From an uncultured Roseburia sp. (GTDB lineage: Bacteria; Bacillota; Clostridia; Lachnospirales; Lachnospiraceae): 64,000 nt of DNA. Below the pieces are notes generated by a model. That model made no database searches and was not told where the DNA came from. It was given only the letters and a program-made list of their open reading frames with translations. Location: the NCBI GenBank assembly GCA_947246475.1, contig CAMXSH010000005.1:1-64000 (forward strand), given 5' to 3'. Both the position numbers and the translations under genes were made by a program. Each line of letters begins with the position of its first letter. Position 1 is the first letter of the stretch. Below, piece by piece: positions 42,606 through 51,394 of the stretch.

Positions 42606-43344
42606 CAGGATAAAAGAAACCTTTGACAACATTCACGCAGAAGAAGAGTTAAAGGAACAAACCAAAAAATATATTGCAGAAAAGACAAGAAATTATACAA
42701 AACGGCAGAAAAAACCATCCTATAAAAAGCTCATTCCTGTGGCGGCATGCTTTTTATTTTTTCTAACTGTTTTTAGCGGATATCAGTTATATTTTACACA
42801 GACCTCGGTGATCAGCATCGATATCAATCCGTCTATTGAACTAAACTTAAACCGGTTTAACCGGGTAATCTCAATCAATCATTATAATGACGATGGGCTG
42901 AAAGTTACGGATGAACTGGACATACAATTTATGGACTATAGGAGTGCCCTCGATGAGATTTTGAAGACAGAGAGTATTGTCTCGTATCTGAACCAGGATG
43001 AAATGCTGTCAATCTCTGTGGCTGGAAAAAACGAACAGGAAAACAGGGAAATGCTTGACAACATTGAAACCTGTATTCCAAAACACCAGAACCACTGCTG
43101 TGATATAGGTAATTACAATGATGTCAGCGAGGCTCACGCCGCAGGGTTATCCGTCGGAAAATACCGGGCATTTTTGGAATTGCAGAAAGTGAACCCGGAT
43201 ACGACGGTTGAAGATGTTAAAGGGCTAACTATGCGGGAGATAAGAGATTTAATCGGTGACTCAGGCTGCAAAATCCACACCGGGAATGGAAACAATGGAC
43301 ACGGGAAGGGCCATGGACATGGCAAATGGAAAGAGAATAACTAG
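42598..43344 (+). CDS. RsgI-like transmembrane anti-sigma factor
   Basis: 248 residues from the ATG at 42598 with GGGAGG at 8 bp. A cytoplasmic N-terminus (about 1-43), one membrane helix (about 46-64, LIPVAACFLFFLTVFSGYQLYF), then an extracellular domain opening TSVISIDINPSIELNLNRFNRVISINHYNDDG, the hallmark of the RsgI/DUF4179-like periplasmic region. It ends in a Gly/His/Lys tail (HTGNGNNGHGKGHGHGK) echoing the tail of the secreted repeat protein upstream. RsgI proteins sense extracellular signals such as polysaccharides and release a sigma factor; here the ligand is unknown. Confidence 0.82.
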   Translation: MNNRIKETFDNIHAEEELKEQTKKYIAEKTRNYTKRQKKPSYKKLIPVAACFLFFLTVFSGYQLYFTQTSVISIDINPSIELNLNRFNRVISINHYNDDGLKVTDELDIQFMDYRSALDEILKTESIVSYLNQDEMLSISVAGKNEQENREMLDNIETCIPKHQNHCCDIGNYNDVSEAHAAGLSVGKYRAFLELQKVNPDTTVEDVKGLTMREIRDLIGDSGCKIHTGNGNNGHGKGHGHGKWKENN

Positions 43345-43356
43345 GCCAGCATTATC

Positions 43357-44205
43357 TTAATATTCATCAAGATCTTCCTCATCCAGCCGTTCCAGCTTTT
43401 TCTTCAAAATCCGGGTACGCCTTCCCACCAAAAGTTCCAGCTCTTTTCCTGTCTGCTCAATCCGCTTCTGCAGATTGAGCAGCACCTCTTCGTACTTCTC
43501 TACCTCGGAGCGGACCTCCGTCAGCACCCGCCAGGCCTCACTGCTCTTTTCCTCGATCTCCAGTGTCCGGAATCCCATCTGCAGTGTATTGAGAAGAACG
43601 GAGAGGCTTTCCGGTGAAGCCATGGTAATCTGGTATTTCTTCATCAGCTCCTGCCCCAGTCCGCACTTTACCGCCTCCACATAGATCGATTCTACCGGGA
43701 AAAATAAAATACCAAAATCTGTAGTATATGGCGGCATAATATACTTATCACGGATCTCCTTGGCAAATCCCCGTACCCGGTTTTTAAACAAAATCTCAGC
43801 GTCCTCCGCCATCTCCCGGTTTCCGCTGTTTCGTGCCTCCTCCAGCTGAAGATAGGCGTCCAGGGGGAATTTGGAATCTATAGGAAGATATACCGTCTGC
43901 TCAAACCGCCCCGGCAGTTTTACTGCATATTCTACACGGCTGGTGTTTCCGGGAATCACCATGCACTCTGTCTCATACTGCTCACAGGTCAGTGTTTCCT
44001 CCAGAATACTTCCCAGCTGCCACTCTCCCCATATTCCCCGCGTTTTCACCCCTGTAAATATACGCTTCAGTTCGTCGATGTCCCGGCGCAGCTGTTCCGA
44101 TCCGCCATCCGGCTTCCCAGACCTGTCTTTCTTAAGTACCATAAACACCAGAACGGCATTCATGAGAATCAGAACCATCAGCATAATTCCCGATAAAATC
44201 TCCAT
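43357..44205 (-). CDS. rmuC: RmuC-family DNA recombination protein
   Basis: 282 residues. An N-terminal membrane helix (LSGIMLMVLILMNAVLVFMVL) and a short helical linker precede the RmuC domain: TRGIWGEWQLGSILEETL, LPIDSKFPLDAYLQLEEA, YTTDFGILFFPVESIYVEAVK, SLSVLLNTLQMGFRTLEIEEKSSEAWRVLTEV. The coiled coil is shorter than in E. coli RmuC (about 475 residues), as is usual in Firmicutes. Its PD-(D/E)xK-like fold limits inversion at short inverted repeats. Start chosen at 44205 with GGGGG upstream. Confidence 0.9.
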   Translation of the reverse strand: MEILSGIMLMVLILMNAVLVFMVLKKDRSGKPDGGSEQLRRDIDELKRIFTGVKTRGIWGEWQLGSILEETLTCEQYETECMVIPGNTSRVEYAVKLPGRFEQTVYLPIDSKFPLDAYLQLEEARNSGNREMAEDAEILFKNRVRGFAKEIRDKYIMPPYTTDFGILFFPVESIYVEAVKCGLGQELMKKYQITMASPESLSVLLNTLQMGFRTLEIEEKSSEAWRVLTEVRSEVEKYEEVLLNLQKRIEQTGKELELLVGRRTRILKKKLERLDEEDLDEY

Positions 44206-44241
44206 CTTATCCCCCATTTCGGAATTCCTGGTACGATAAAC

Positions 44242-47061
44242 TTAACGGAATCCCATCTCGTATTCTCCCGATACCTCCATCGGATTATTTTCATCTTCCG
44301 CTTTTTCCACAAGCCGGAACCGCATGGTCTTTAACTTGACTCCGCCTTGCGTAAAATGCAATCTAAGAACCCCGTATTTTGCCCCGATACAGATTCTTTT
44401 CGTTATCGTCTGCCATTGTCCTTTGGTTCCGTTAAAAGAGATCGCACCGATAGGTACGCTTTGGGCAAAAACAGTCATAGGAATCTGTGCCATCAGCTCC
44501 AGGTCGGAGCAGAATTCAAGTTCCATTTCATAAATTCCCTGGCTTTTTACTGTTAAAGCAAATACAAAATTACTATCTTTGGATGTATCTACCTGCTCCA
44601 TCGGAATCTCCGCCACACCGTTTACCTCATAATATTCGATATCATCCACACTGAAGCTTTCTATCTCCATCGGCTGGTTTATAACCTCTACCTTGCATTC
44701 CTTTCCAGTCATCCGCAGATACGCTGGTGTTCCCATCGACTGCCTGCAGATGTTCATGGCGCTGCGCTGCAGTTCACCCTTTTTCAGATCTCCCCTCTCC
44801 AGCTCAGAGAGGGTATTATCCCCAGTGAGATTTTTATCTCCTTCCGGACAGACCATGTAAAGGTCATTCTGGGCTCTTATCATAGAGGCAAAATCATTCC
44901 CCCGTGCCGGCTCATCTCTGTCCTGGCTGCTGACCTTTGCCCACCAGTCTGTCATCACAATTCCCTCGAACCCCCATTCATCACGCAGGATCGAAGTATT
45001 GAGTTCATACCTTCCTGCCGTCCACACACCATTCAATGAACCATAGGTGGTCATGACCGAATCGGCGCCGCCCTCCTTTACAGCGATTTCAAATCCTTTC
45101 AGGTATATCTCCCGCAGAGCCCGCTCGGATATCACGGAATCTGACTCCGTTCTTTTTGTCTCCTGATTGTTGGCAGCAAAATGTTTCAGAGTTCCAGTAA
45201 CCCCTGCCTCTTTCAGACCTCTCACCTGAGCCGCCGCGATCTTTCCCGTCAGATAGGGATCCTCGGAAAAATACTCAAAGTTTCTTCCGTTTAGAGGATT
45301 GCGATGAATGTTCATCCCGGGTCCCAGTATATTATCGATGCGGCTGTTGATCATCTCTTTCCCGGTAAATGAATATATTTTCTGGACAAGCACTGGGTCA
45401 AAAGTGGACGCCAGCATCGTACCATTAGGCAGGCTGAATGCCTTTATGCCGCAGTCAATACGCATCCCCGAAGGGCCGTCGGCGCAGCACACGCAGGGGA
45501 TTCCCATAGCTGCCAGATGTTTTGACACCCCTCCATAGGCAGCCGCTGTTCCAAGGGTAACTTTGGGGCTTCCCATTCCTTCTCCCCGGATGATACAAGA
45601 GAGATCTTCTTCATCAAATTGTGCCACGAACTGTTCCATAGATATGTTTGCCTCTGCCACATCCCGCAGTTGGTATCCTCTGTCACCAGTGTAGGGTATC
45701 TCCTCCGGCAGGTGCTGCCTACGCTTGACTTGATCCACTTTTTCCCCCAGCGGTACCTCTTCATATGTCATGTGCCAGCCATCTTCTCCCTCAAACGGCG
45801 CTTCCGGCTTCATCCGCTGAAAAGGAAGTACCGGCGCCAGATTCTGGGACAGCTGCTCTAGGACCCTTATCTCTCTCAGGGAAAATACTCCCCCACAGAC
45901 AGCGTCCCTGACATTTTTCCCTGCATATACCCGGTATTCACCGGGCTCCAGCACATACGAATAAGCATGCCCCGTCGCGCCCTGATCATCATAGGAAGCA
46001 AACGTATAGGGATGAATATGGAACTTTAGTTCCTCTTTCTCTCCAGGATCAATCTGCCTGGTCTTTCCAAAATCTGCCAAAACCCTGGCGGGCTTACCTA
46101 ACTTTCCCTGAGGCGCTTCCACATAGATCTGCACCACCTGCCTGCCAACCTTGTTTCCAGTATTGCGAACTGTCACTGTAAGGGTAAGCTCACCATCACT
46201 CTCGTGAAACTCATTTATCTCTTCCTGAAATTCTGTGTAGGATAAACCGTACCCAAAGGGATACATCACCTTTTCCTTCGCCACCGTCTCAAAATACCGG
46301 TACCCCACATAGATATCTTCCTGATAATAATTTCTTATTTCATCGCCAAAATTAGCAGTAGAAGGATAATCTTCTAATCTTTCCGCTATCGTATCAGTCA
46401 GCCGCCCCGAAGGATCAATCCTGCCCGTCAGAACATCCGCCGCCCCATATCCTCCGATCATGCCACCCTGCCAGCAATACAGGAGCGCCTGGCACTGTTC
46501 CAGGCATGGATGGGACATATCTATAATATTTCCCACATTAAAAATCACAGCCACCCGGTTAAAATATTTTGTCACCTTTTCAATCAGATCCACTTCTGTG
46601 TCCGACAGCCGGTAAGCCCCCTTTTCGTCTACATTATCCTGGTCTTCCCCCGCTGTCCTTCCGATGAGTATAAGCGCCGTATCGTTCCTCTTCTCTGCCG
46701 CTATGACCAGTTCATCACTCACTGGCATCTCGATCTGGGACCAGGGCTCGTTTGCCCAGCCCACTCCCTCATCAAAGGGATTCGTCTGTTCCCACCTGTC
46801 ATAGATTTCTAGAAGCTCCTCATCCACACAGAGAGAAGGTTCCTCCAAAAGTGCGTCCAGTATGCCCACTACTCTGGATACATTCACCATGCCTCCGGAA
46901 CCGGTCCCACTCTTATAATAATGACGCTGGATCCGTCCAAACACTGCTATTTTTTCGCCGCTTTTCAGAGGAAGTACCTCCTCAATATTTTTTAAAAGTA
47001 CACAGCCCTCGGCGGATGCCTGCCTCACCGTATCCATATATTCCTTCCAATCCAGTTTCAT
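44242..47061 (-). CDS. Domain-permuted glycoside hydrolase family 3 enzyme
   Basis: 939 residues, no signal peptide, so probably cytoplasmic. The order is reversed relative to most GH3: the GH3 C-terminal (alpha/beta sandwich) domain comes first (about 15-260, GCVLLKN, KIAVFG, VIFNVGNIID). A fibronectin-III-like domain follows (about 290-400). The catalytic TIM-barrel comes after (about 490-740, GPGMNIHRNPLNGRNFEYFSEDPYLTGKIA, LKHFAANNQETKR, and VMTDWWAK with the nucleophile Asp). A ~150-residue beta-rich domain ends the chain. Ruminococcal beta-glucosidases have this circular arrangement. Substrate (glucoside, xyloside or arabinoside) cannot be told. Site GAAGGAGG. Confidence 0.9.
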   Translation of the reverse strand: MKLDWKEYMDTVRQASAEGCVLLKNIEEVLPLKSGEKIAVFGRIQRHYYKSGTGSGGMVNVSRVVGILDALLEEPSLCVDEELLEIYDRWEQTNPFDEGVGWANEPWSQIEMPVSDELVIAAEKRNDTALILIGRTAGEDQDNVDEKGAYRLSDTEVDLIEKVTKYFNRVAVIFNVGNIIDMSHPCLEQCQALLYCWQGGMIGGYGAADVLTGRIDPSGRLTDTIAERLEDYPSTANFGDEIRNYYQEDIYVGYRYFETVAKEKVMYPFGYGLSYTEFQEEINEFHESDGELTLTVTVRNTGNKVGRQVVQIYVEAPQGKLGKPARVLADFGKTRQIDPGEKEELKFHIHPYTFASYDDQGATGHAYSYVLEPGEYRVYAGKNVRDAVCGGVFSLREIRVLEQLSQNLAPVLPFQRMKPEAPFEGEDGWHMTYEEVPLGEKVDQVKRRQHLPEEIPYTGDRGYQLRDVAEANISMEQFVAQFDEEDLSCIIRGEGMGSPKVTLGTAAAYGGVSKHLAAMGIPCVCCADGPSGMRIDCGIKAFSLPNGTMLASTFDPVLVQKIYSFTGKEMINSRIDNILGPGMNIHRNPLNGRNFEYFSEDPYLTGKIAAAQVRGLKEAGVTGTLKHFAANNQETKRTESDSVISERALREIYLKGFEIAVKEGGADSVMTTYGSLNGVWTAGRYELNTSILRDEWGFEGIVMTDWWAKVSSQDRDEPARGNDFASMIRAQNDLYMVCPEGDKNLTGDNTLSELERGDLKKGELQRSAMNICRQSMGTPAYLRMTGKECKVEVINQPMEIESFSVDDIEYYEVNGVAEIPMEQVDTSKDSNFVFALTVKSQGIYEMELEFCSDLELMAQIPMTVFAQSVPIGAISFNGTKGQWQTITKRICIGAKYGVLRLHFTQGGVKLKTMRFRLVEKAEDENNPMEVSGEYEMGFR

Positions 47062-47082
47062 CCTGTTCCTCCTTCTCCCGAC

Positions 47083-47113
47083 CCTATGGCACGATGGCGC
47101 CGCCGGGCTAAAA
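47083..47113. repeat. Copy of the intergenic GGCG motif
   Basis: ATGGCACGATGGCGCCGCCGGGCTA in the gap before the GH3 gene, part of the family listed at 11271. Confidence 0.4.
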
Positions 47114-47127
47114 TAAAAAGATTTCCT

Positions 47128-47155
47128 TTGACTTTTTTCTAATCAGTGATATAAT
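47128..47155 (+). promoter_or_regulatory. Promoter of tRNA-Gly
   Basis: TTGACT (47128-47133), 16 bp, TATAAT (47150-47155), ending 8 bp before the tRNA. Confidence 0.8.
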
Positions 47156-47163
47156 AGAAGTAT

Positions 47164-47234
47164 GCAGGCATAGTTCATTGGTAGAACACCAGCTTCCCAA
47201 GCTGGGGAGGCGGGTTCGATTCCCGTTGCCTGCT
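47164..47234 (+). tRNA. tRNA-Gly (anticodon CCC)
   Basis: 71-nt cloverleaf. The acceptor GCAGGCA pairs with TGCCTGC, discriminator T. The anticodon stem CCAGC/GCTGG holds the loop TTCCCAA (anticodon CCC at 47196-47198). The T arm is CGGG-TTCGATT-CCCG. The 3' CCA is not encoded and a T-run follows at once. Reads GGG glycine codons. Confidence 0.97.
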
Positions 47235-47251
47235 TTTTTAATGCACGTTGC

Positions 47252-47280
47252 AGATTCCCGCCATCGGGCTATTTCAAATT
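47252..47280 (-). repeat. Copy of the intergenic GGCG motif
   Basis: On the minus strand AATTTGAAATAGCCCGATGG then CGGGAATCTG, overlapping the 3' end of the MATE gene. Confidence 0.4.
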
Positions 47281-48606
47281 ATATCTCCTTTTTCGGTACA
47301 AATAATATCCACCGCCGGCCAGATCTGCCAATCCCCATCCAATCGGAACAGCCAGGCAGACCCCTGTTACCCCGACCTGCGGCACTGCGGACAGCATGTA
47401 TGCCAGAACCACCCTGCTGCCAAGGGAAAGCACCGTCAATATAAGAGACATCTGTGGCAGCTTGATCCCGCGGTAAAATCCATAAAAAAGAAACAACAGC
47501 CCGATTCCAAAATAGCAGGATGCTTCAATCCTCAGATATCCAATTCCCACTGAAAGTATCTCAGTCTTTTCTGCATCGATAAAGAGAGACATCAGTCTTC
47601 CGGCAAATAGATTGATCATCAGACTTATGAAGACGCAAAACAAGAAAACAAGGAAAACCGCTTTCTTCATTCCCTGCCAGATACGCTCCTTCTTTCCTGC
47701 ACCATAATTCTGTGCAACATATGTAGAAAATGCATTTCCAAAATCCTGAACTGGCGAATAGGCGAATGAATCAATCTTTACGGCTGCCGCAAATGCTGCC
47801 ATCACCACGGTTCCAAAACTGTTCACCAGACCCTGTACCATCAGAATTCCAAAATTCATTACTGACTGCTGCAGGCAGGTGAGTACCGATAAGCTGGATA
47901 TTTCTTTTAGAATGCCTCCGTCCCACCGCATATGCGCTCTCTCCACCCGAAGCATGGGACATTTTTTTAAATAGTATATGAAAATCCCAGCTGCCGCTGC
48001 ATACTGTGCCAGCACAGTCGCTGACGCAGCTCCCGCCACGCCCCATCCAGTCACTAATATGAACAACAAATCCAACCCGACATTCAACAGTGCAGAAATC
48101 CCCAAGAATATAAGAGGAGTCAGAGAATTTCCCACGCTTCTCAACAGACTGGCAGCAAAATTATAGATAAAAACTGCTGGAATCCCCCAGAATATACAGA
48201 TCAAATATTCTTTCATGCATCCCTGGATACCATCTGGAACTCTCATAAACCACAAAATCCCCTGAATTCCCACAAAAGACCCCGCCGTTAACAGGATCGT
48301 AAGCCCTCCAATCCCCACAAAAGAAAGAAAAACCCCTGTTTTTAAACGATCCTGCTCTCCCGCCCCGAACTGGATCGAATAAAAAGCGCTGCTTCCCATA
48401 CAGAGTCCCAGCAAAACAGAAGTGAGGAAAATCATTAACGTGTAAGACGACCCCACAGCAGCCAGCGCATACTCTCCCAGGTATCTGCCCACAATTAGCG
48501 TGTCCGCAATATTATACACCTGCTGCAGAAGATTGCCGGCCATCAATGGCAGGGCGAACTTCATGATGCCACTGGTGATATCTCCCCGTGTCATATCATA
48601 ACTCAA
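47269..48606 (-). CDS. MATE family efflux transporter
   Basis: 445-residue, twelve-helix multidrug/sodium exporter. Typical opening GDITSGIMKFALPLMAGNLLQQVYNIADTLIVGRYLGEYALAAVGSSYTL and a mirrored second half (LQQSVMNFGILMVQGLVNSFGTVVMAAFAAAVKIDSFAYSPVQDFGNAFSTYVAQNYGAGK). The start is either a TTG at 48606 right after the stop of the DUF1294 gene (AGGGTGG upstream) or the ATG four codons later. Confidence 0.92.
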   Translation of the reverse strand: MSYDMTRGDITSGIMKFALPLMAGNLLQQVYNIADTLIVGRYLGEYALAAVGSSYTLMIFLTSVLLGLCMGSSAFYSIQFGAGEQDRLKTGVFLSFVGIGGLTILLTAGSFVGIQGILWFMRVPDGIQGCMKEYLICIFWGIPAVFIYNFAASLLRSVGNSLTPLIFLGISALLNVGLDLLFILVTGWGVAGAASATVLAQYAAAAGIFIYYLKKCPMLRVERAHMRWDGGILKEISSLSVLTCLQQSVMNFGILMVQGLVNSFGTVVMAAFAAAVKIDSFAYSPVQDFGNAFSTYVAQNYGAGKKERIWQGMKKAVFLVFLFCVFISLMINLFAGRLMSLFIDAEKTEILSVGIGYLRIEASCYFGIGLLFLFYGFYRGIKLPQMSLILTVLSLGSRVVLAYMLSAVPQVGVTGVCLAVPIGWGLADLAGGGYYLYRKRRYNLK

Positions 48607-48876
48607 TCACATCCACCCTCTCCAAACGACAAACAGCAACACGATCTGCATTACGAGGATTGCCGGCATTCCCCACACAAAATACCAGTGTCTGGTCTTG
48701 TGGCGAAATACTCTCATACCCAGAATGCTTCCCACACTGCCTCCAGCCAGCGCCGCCAAAAACAGATGTGCTTCCGGTACCCTCCACTCATGCCTTTTTG
48801 CCCGTCTTTTATCAAAGCCCATCTGAAAAAAGCTAAGAACATTTATTATTATAAAACAAAACAGGATCCACTTCAT
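48607..48876 (-). CDS. DUF1294 small membrane protein
   Basis: 89 residues from the ATG at 48876 (GGAG at 6 bp). Three hydrophobic segments. The DUF1294 core is MGFDKRRAKRHEWRVPEAHLFLAALAGGSVGSILGMRVFRHKTRHWYF. Its stop abuts the MATE start, so translation is coupled. Function unknown. Confidence 0.9.
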   Translation of the reverse strand: MKWILFCFIIINVLSFFQMGFDKRRAKRHEWRVPEAHLFLAALAGGSVGSILGMRVFRHKTRHWYFVWGMPAILVMQIVLLFVVWRGWM

Positions 48877-49006
48877 CACAATCTCCATTTCTAAATTCAT
48901 ACACCTTTAATTCCAACATCATTATCCACTATCCGGCAATTTTTTTCAACCTATTTTTAATTTGGAAATATTACGGTTATTTTTTGGATATTTTTTTAGT
49001 TTTTTC

Positions 49007-49035
49007 TTGACTGGACACAGTATTTTATATATAAT
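49007..49035 (+). promoter_or_regulatory. Promoter of the HTH-Uma2 gene
   Basis: TTGACT (49007-49012), 17 bp, TATAAT (49030-49035). Confidence 0.8.
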
Positions 49036-49077
49036 ATACTTAACTAATAAAAATATTCCGGGATTAGGGGTGGTCTT

Positions 49078-49839
49078 ATGACGATTGAAGAAATGAAACA
49101 AAAAAAAATAGAACGGGGATATTCCTATTCCATGATGTCTGAATTATCCGGCATCCCTCTAGGCACCATACAGAAGATTTTTTCTGGTGAAACCACCCAC
49201 CCCCGCTATGACACTTTGATGGCTTTGGAAAAACTTTTTCAAGATTCGACTGCATTACAAGAAAGTTATGCATATTCCACAAAACATGCCGGAACTTACA
49301 CCGTGGATGACTATCATGCATTGCCAGAGGACCAGCGCCGGGAACTCATTGATGGTACTTTTTACGATATGTCCGCCCCCTCCGTTTTGCATCAACGCAT
49401 ATGCGGCGAGATTTACCGCCAGTTTTCCAATTATATTCTGGAACAGGGTGGAAAGTGCCTGCCTCTGATGTCCCCACTGGATGTTCAGCTGGACCGCGAC
49501 AACAGAACCATGGTGCAGCCAGATATGGTCGTACTTTGTGAAAATCAGGACGAAAAGCTGTGCAGCTGGGGTATTTACGGAGCTCCTGATTTCGTACTAG
49601 AAGTATTATCACCTTCCACCAAAAAGAAAGACTGTTTCAAAAAACTTTCCAAATATGCCGATGCAGGCGTCTTGGAATACTGGATCCTGGATCCCTATCA
49701 GAAAAAGCTTCTCATCTACTTTTTTGAAGAGGATGTGATCTATCCCAGGATATGCGGTTTGAACCAGCCTGTTCCGGTCAATATCTATCATGGTGAGCTT
49801 TTGATCGATTTCAGCCATCTTGCTTCATGGCTTTCATAG
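49078..49839 (+). CDS. HTH-Uma2 (DUF820) endonuclease-fold protein
   Basis: 253 residues. Residues 1-60 form a Cro/C1-type HTH (MKQKKIERGYSYSMMSELSGIPLGTIQKIFSGETTHPRYDTLMALEKLF). Residues 70-253 are a Uma2/DUF820 domain of the PD-(D/E)xK superfamily (TVDDYHALPEDQRRELIDGTFYDMSAPSVLHQRI, VQPDMVVLCENQD, PDFVLEVLSPSTKKKDCFKKLSKYADAGVLEYWILDP) with the D...E-x-L...K active-site pattern present. Uma2 alone is common; an HTH fusion suggests self-regulation or an antitoxin-like DNA-binding role. Single gene with a strong promoter. Confidence 0.85.
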   Translation: MTIEEMKQKKIERGYSYSMMSELSGIPLGTIQKIFSGETTHPRYDTLMALEKLFQDSTALQESYAYSTKHAGTYTVDDYHALPEDQRRELIDGTFYDMSAPSVLHQRICGEIYRQFSNYILEQGGKCLPLMSPLDVQLDRDNRTMVQPDMVVLCENQDEKLCSWGIYGAPDFVLEVLSPSTKKKDCFKKLSKYADAGVLEYWILDPYQKKLLIYFFEEDVIYPRICGLNQPVPVNIYHGELLIDFSHLASWLS

Positions 49840-49843
49840 AGAC

Positions 49844-49866
49844 ATAGCTCGATGGCGCGAATTTAA
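49844..49866 (+). repeat. Copy of the intergenic TAGCTCGATGGCG motif
   Basis: TAGCTCGATGGCGCGAATTT just after the Uma2 stop, nearly identical to 11329-11348. Confidence 0.5.
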
Positions 49867-49941
49867 ACACTGTTTTGTTCTGGCCATTGAACTATATGAT
49901 GATGTTGAAGTCAAAAGTTTTTTGCCCCAGTGATAAATTGA

Positions 49942-49973
49942 ACTGGCATGTTGATGTTGCCTTCAACATGCCA
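49942..49973. terminator. Hairpin between the Uma2 and BlaR1 genes
   Basis: CTGGCATGTTGA and TCAACATGCCAG, a perfect 12-bp stem between convergent genes; tails are only moderately T-rich. Confidence 0.7.
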
Positions 49974-49980
49974 GTAATCA

Positions 49981-51390
49981 TTACCAATAATAGGGCTCAT
50001 CGAGCGTCGTCACCAGTATCCTCCAGTCAGCAGTTGTACTTTTCCGGACAACTATAAATTCCTCCTCCCTGCTTTTCCTCCGCTGCTCTTCCTTTCCTGT
50101 CTTTTCGTTATGCTCCGTATACTCCCTCTGAATTTCCAGACTCAGTCTCCGCGCGGCCGCCCATTTACTTCCAGCCTTACTCCAGATCCCTTCAATATCA
50201 ACATCATCGTCTTCCACCTCTGTTGTTTTACCACACTTTCTGACAGTCACATTTCCATGACTATTATATGAACCTCCATCCACCCTAAGACTGTTCATCC
50301 CCTCCTGGTAGTTCTGATTCCAGTAATAGAGATATTGCCTTACTGTCTCCTCTGGAGTAAGCCCCCTTAAGTCTGCAGAAGAGGGAACAAACCCGATCAT
50401 ACATGCCAGAAAAAATGTAAACACCAGAACGACAATACTTGGAATCCACCGATTCCTGCTTTCGGCAATACGGCATACTCGGTAGATCAATTCCCGTTTT
50501 CCCCCACCCATAGTCGTAGCGGTAAAAAATAAGCCATTCCTTTGTTCTTTATCCGGCACCATTTCCACCAGCACCCTGCCATAACGATGTCTCTTTGCTT
50601 CACCGAGGACACGTATGGATCTTTCATCACATGCCGTCTCTCCATCCCGCTTTGATAAAGAAGCTGCCACCCAGATCAACGGATTAAACCAGTTGCAGGC
50701 AAGCACAATACAGCGAAGATTTCCCCAAAAAAGATCTTTATGTTTTAAGTGGCAAAGTTCATGGGTAAGAACATATTCCCTTTTTTCCTCATCTTCAGCC
50801 ACGGTTTCCGTCAGATAAATTCCTTTTTTTCCATTTACTTTCATGACACAGGAAGAAACAATTCCTGGGACTTTGTAAACCGGGTACTGGCAGCCTTCTA
50901 CAACAATCCGGATCCGCTGTTCAAATAACCTGTGGCGGAATGTTTCATTTACATACACAGACCAAAGATATACCACTGCAATCCCCAAGGCCCACACGAA
51001 CCAGAACCAGACTGGCAGAGATATTGCCCTTAGGTCCAGGCGCACTGGTTCCACCCCTGACACCAGTTTTACATTTTCTGACTGAGCTGACTGAACCATA
51101 TTCTGAATTATTTCAAAACTACTATCTGTTAAATTTATATCTGGAATATTCTTCCGTTCCACCAAATTCCTAAATGCAGTTAAGAACGGACTGAACAGAA
51201 AGCGTATAGGAACAAGGATCCACAACGAATACATCAATTCCCCGCGTATTTTTTTCCGGAACAAAATCCTTATAACACATAAAAACAATACCAGCACACT
51301 AATATCAATCATAGTTACTGCCATGTAATCTGTAACTGCCAGCAAATAGATGATTCCTGGTAAAAAAACAACTGCCATCAATACTTCCAT
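49981..51390 (-). CDS. blaR1: BlaR1/MecR1-type M56 membrane metallopeptidase
   Basis: 469 residues with N-terminal membrane helices (about 5-60), a zinc protease domain with the HExxH motif in THELCHLKHKDLFWGN (about residue 208) and ETACDERSI, and another helix near 320. It ends in an extracellular domain (about 350-469, LTPEETVRQYLYYWNQNYQEGMNSL...WRILVTTLDEPYYW). That domain is not a beta-lactam-binding transpeptidase fold, so the signal sensed is not obviously a beta-lactam. The site GGGGGG follows blaI immediately; the two form the sensor-repressor pair. Confidence 0.88.
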   Translation of the reverse strand: MEVLMAVVFLPGIIYLLAVTDYMAVTMIDISVLVLFLCVIRILFRKKIRGELMYSLWILVPIRFLFSPFLTAFRNLVERKNIPDINLTDSSFEIIQNMVQSAQSENVKLVSGVEPVRLDLRAISLPVWFWFVWALGIAVVYLWSVYVNETFRHRLFEQRIRIVVEGCQYPVYKVPGIVSSCVMKVNGKKGIYLTETVAEDEEKREYVLTHELCHLKHKDLFWGNLRCIVLACNWFNPLIWVAASLSKRDGETACDERSIRVLGEAKRHRYGRVLVEMVPDKEQRNGLFFTATTMGGGKRELIYRVCRIAESRNRWIPSIVVLVFTFFLACMIGFVPSSADLRGLTPEETVRQYLYYWNQNYQEGMNSLRVDGGSYNSHGNVTVRKCGKTTEVEDDDVDIEGIWSKAGSKWAAARRLSLEIQREYTEHNEKTGKEEQRRKSREEEFIVVRKSTTADWRILVTTLDEPYYW

Positions 51391-51394
51391 AGCA

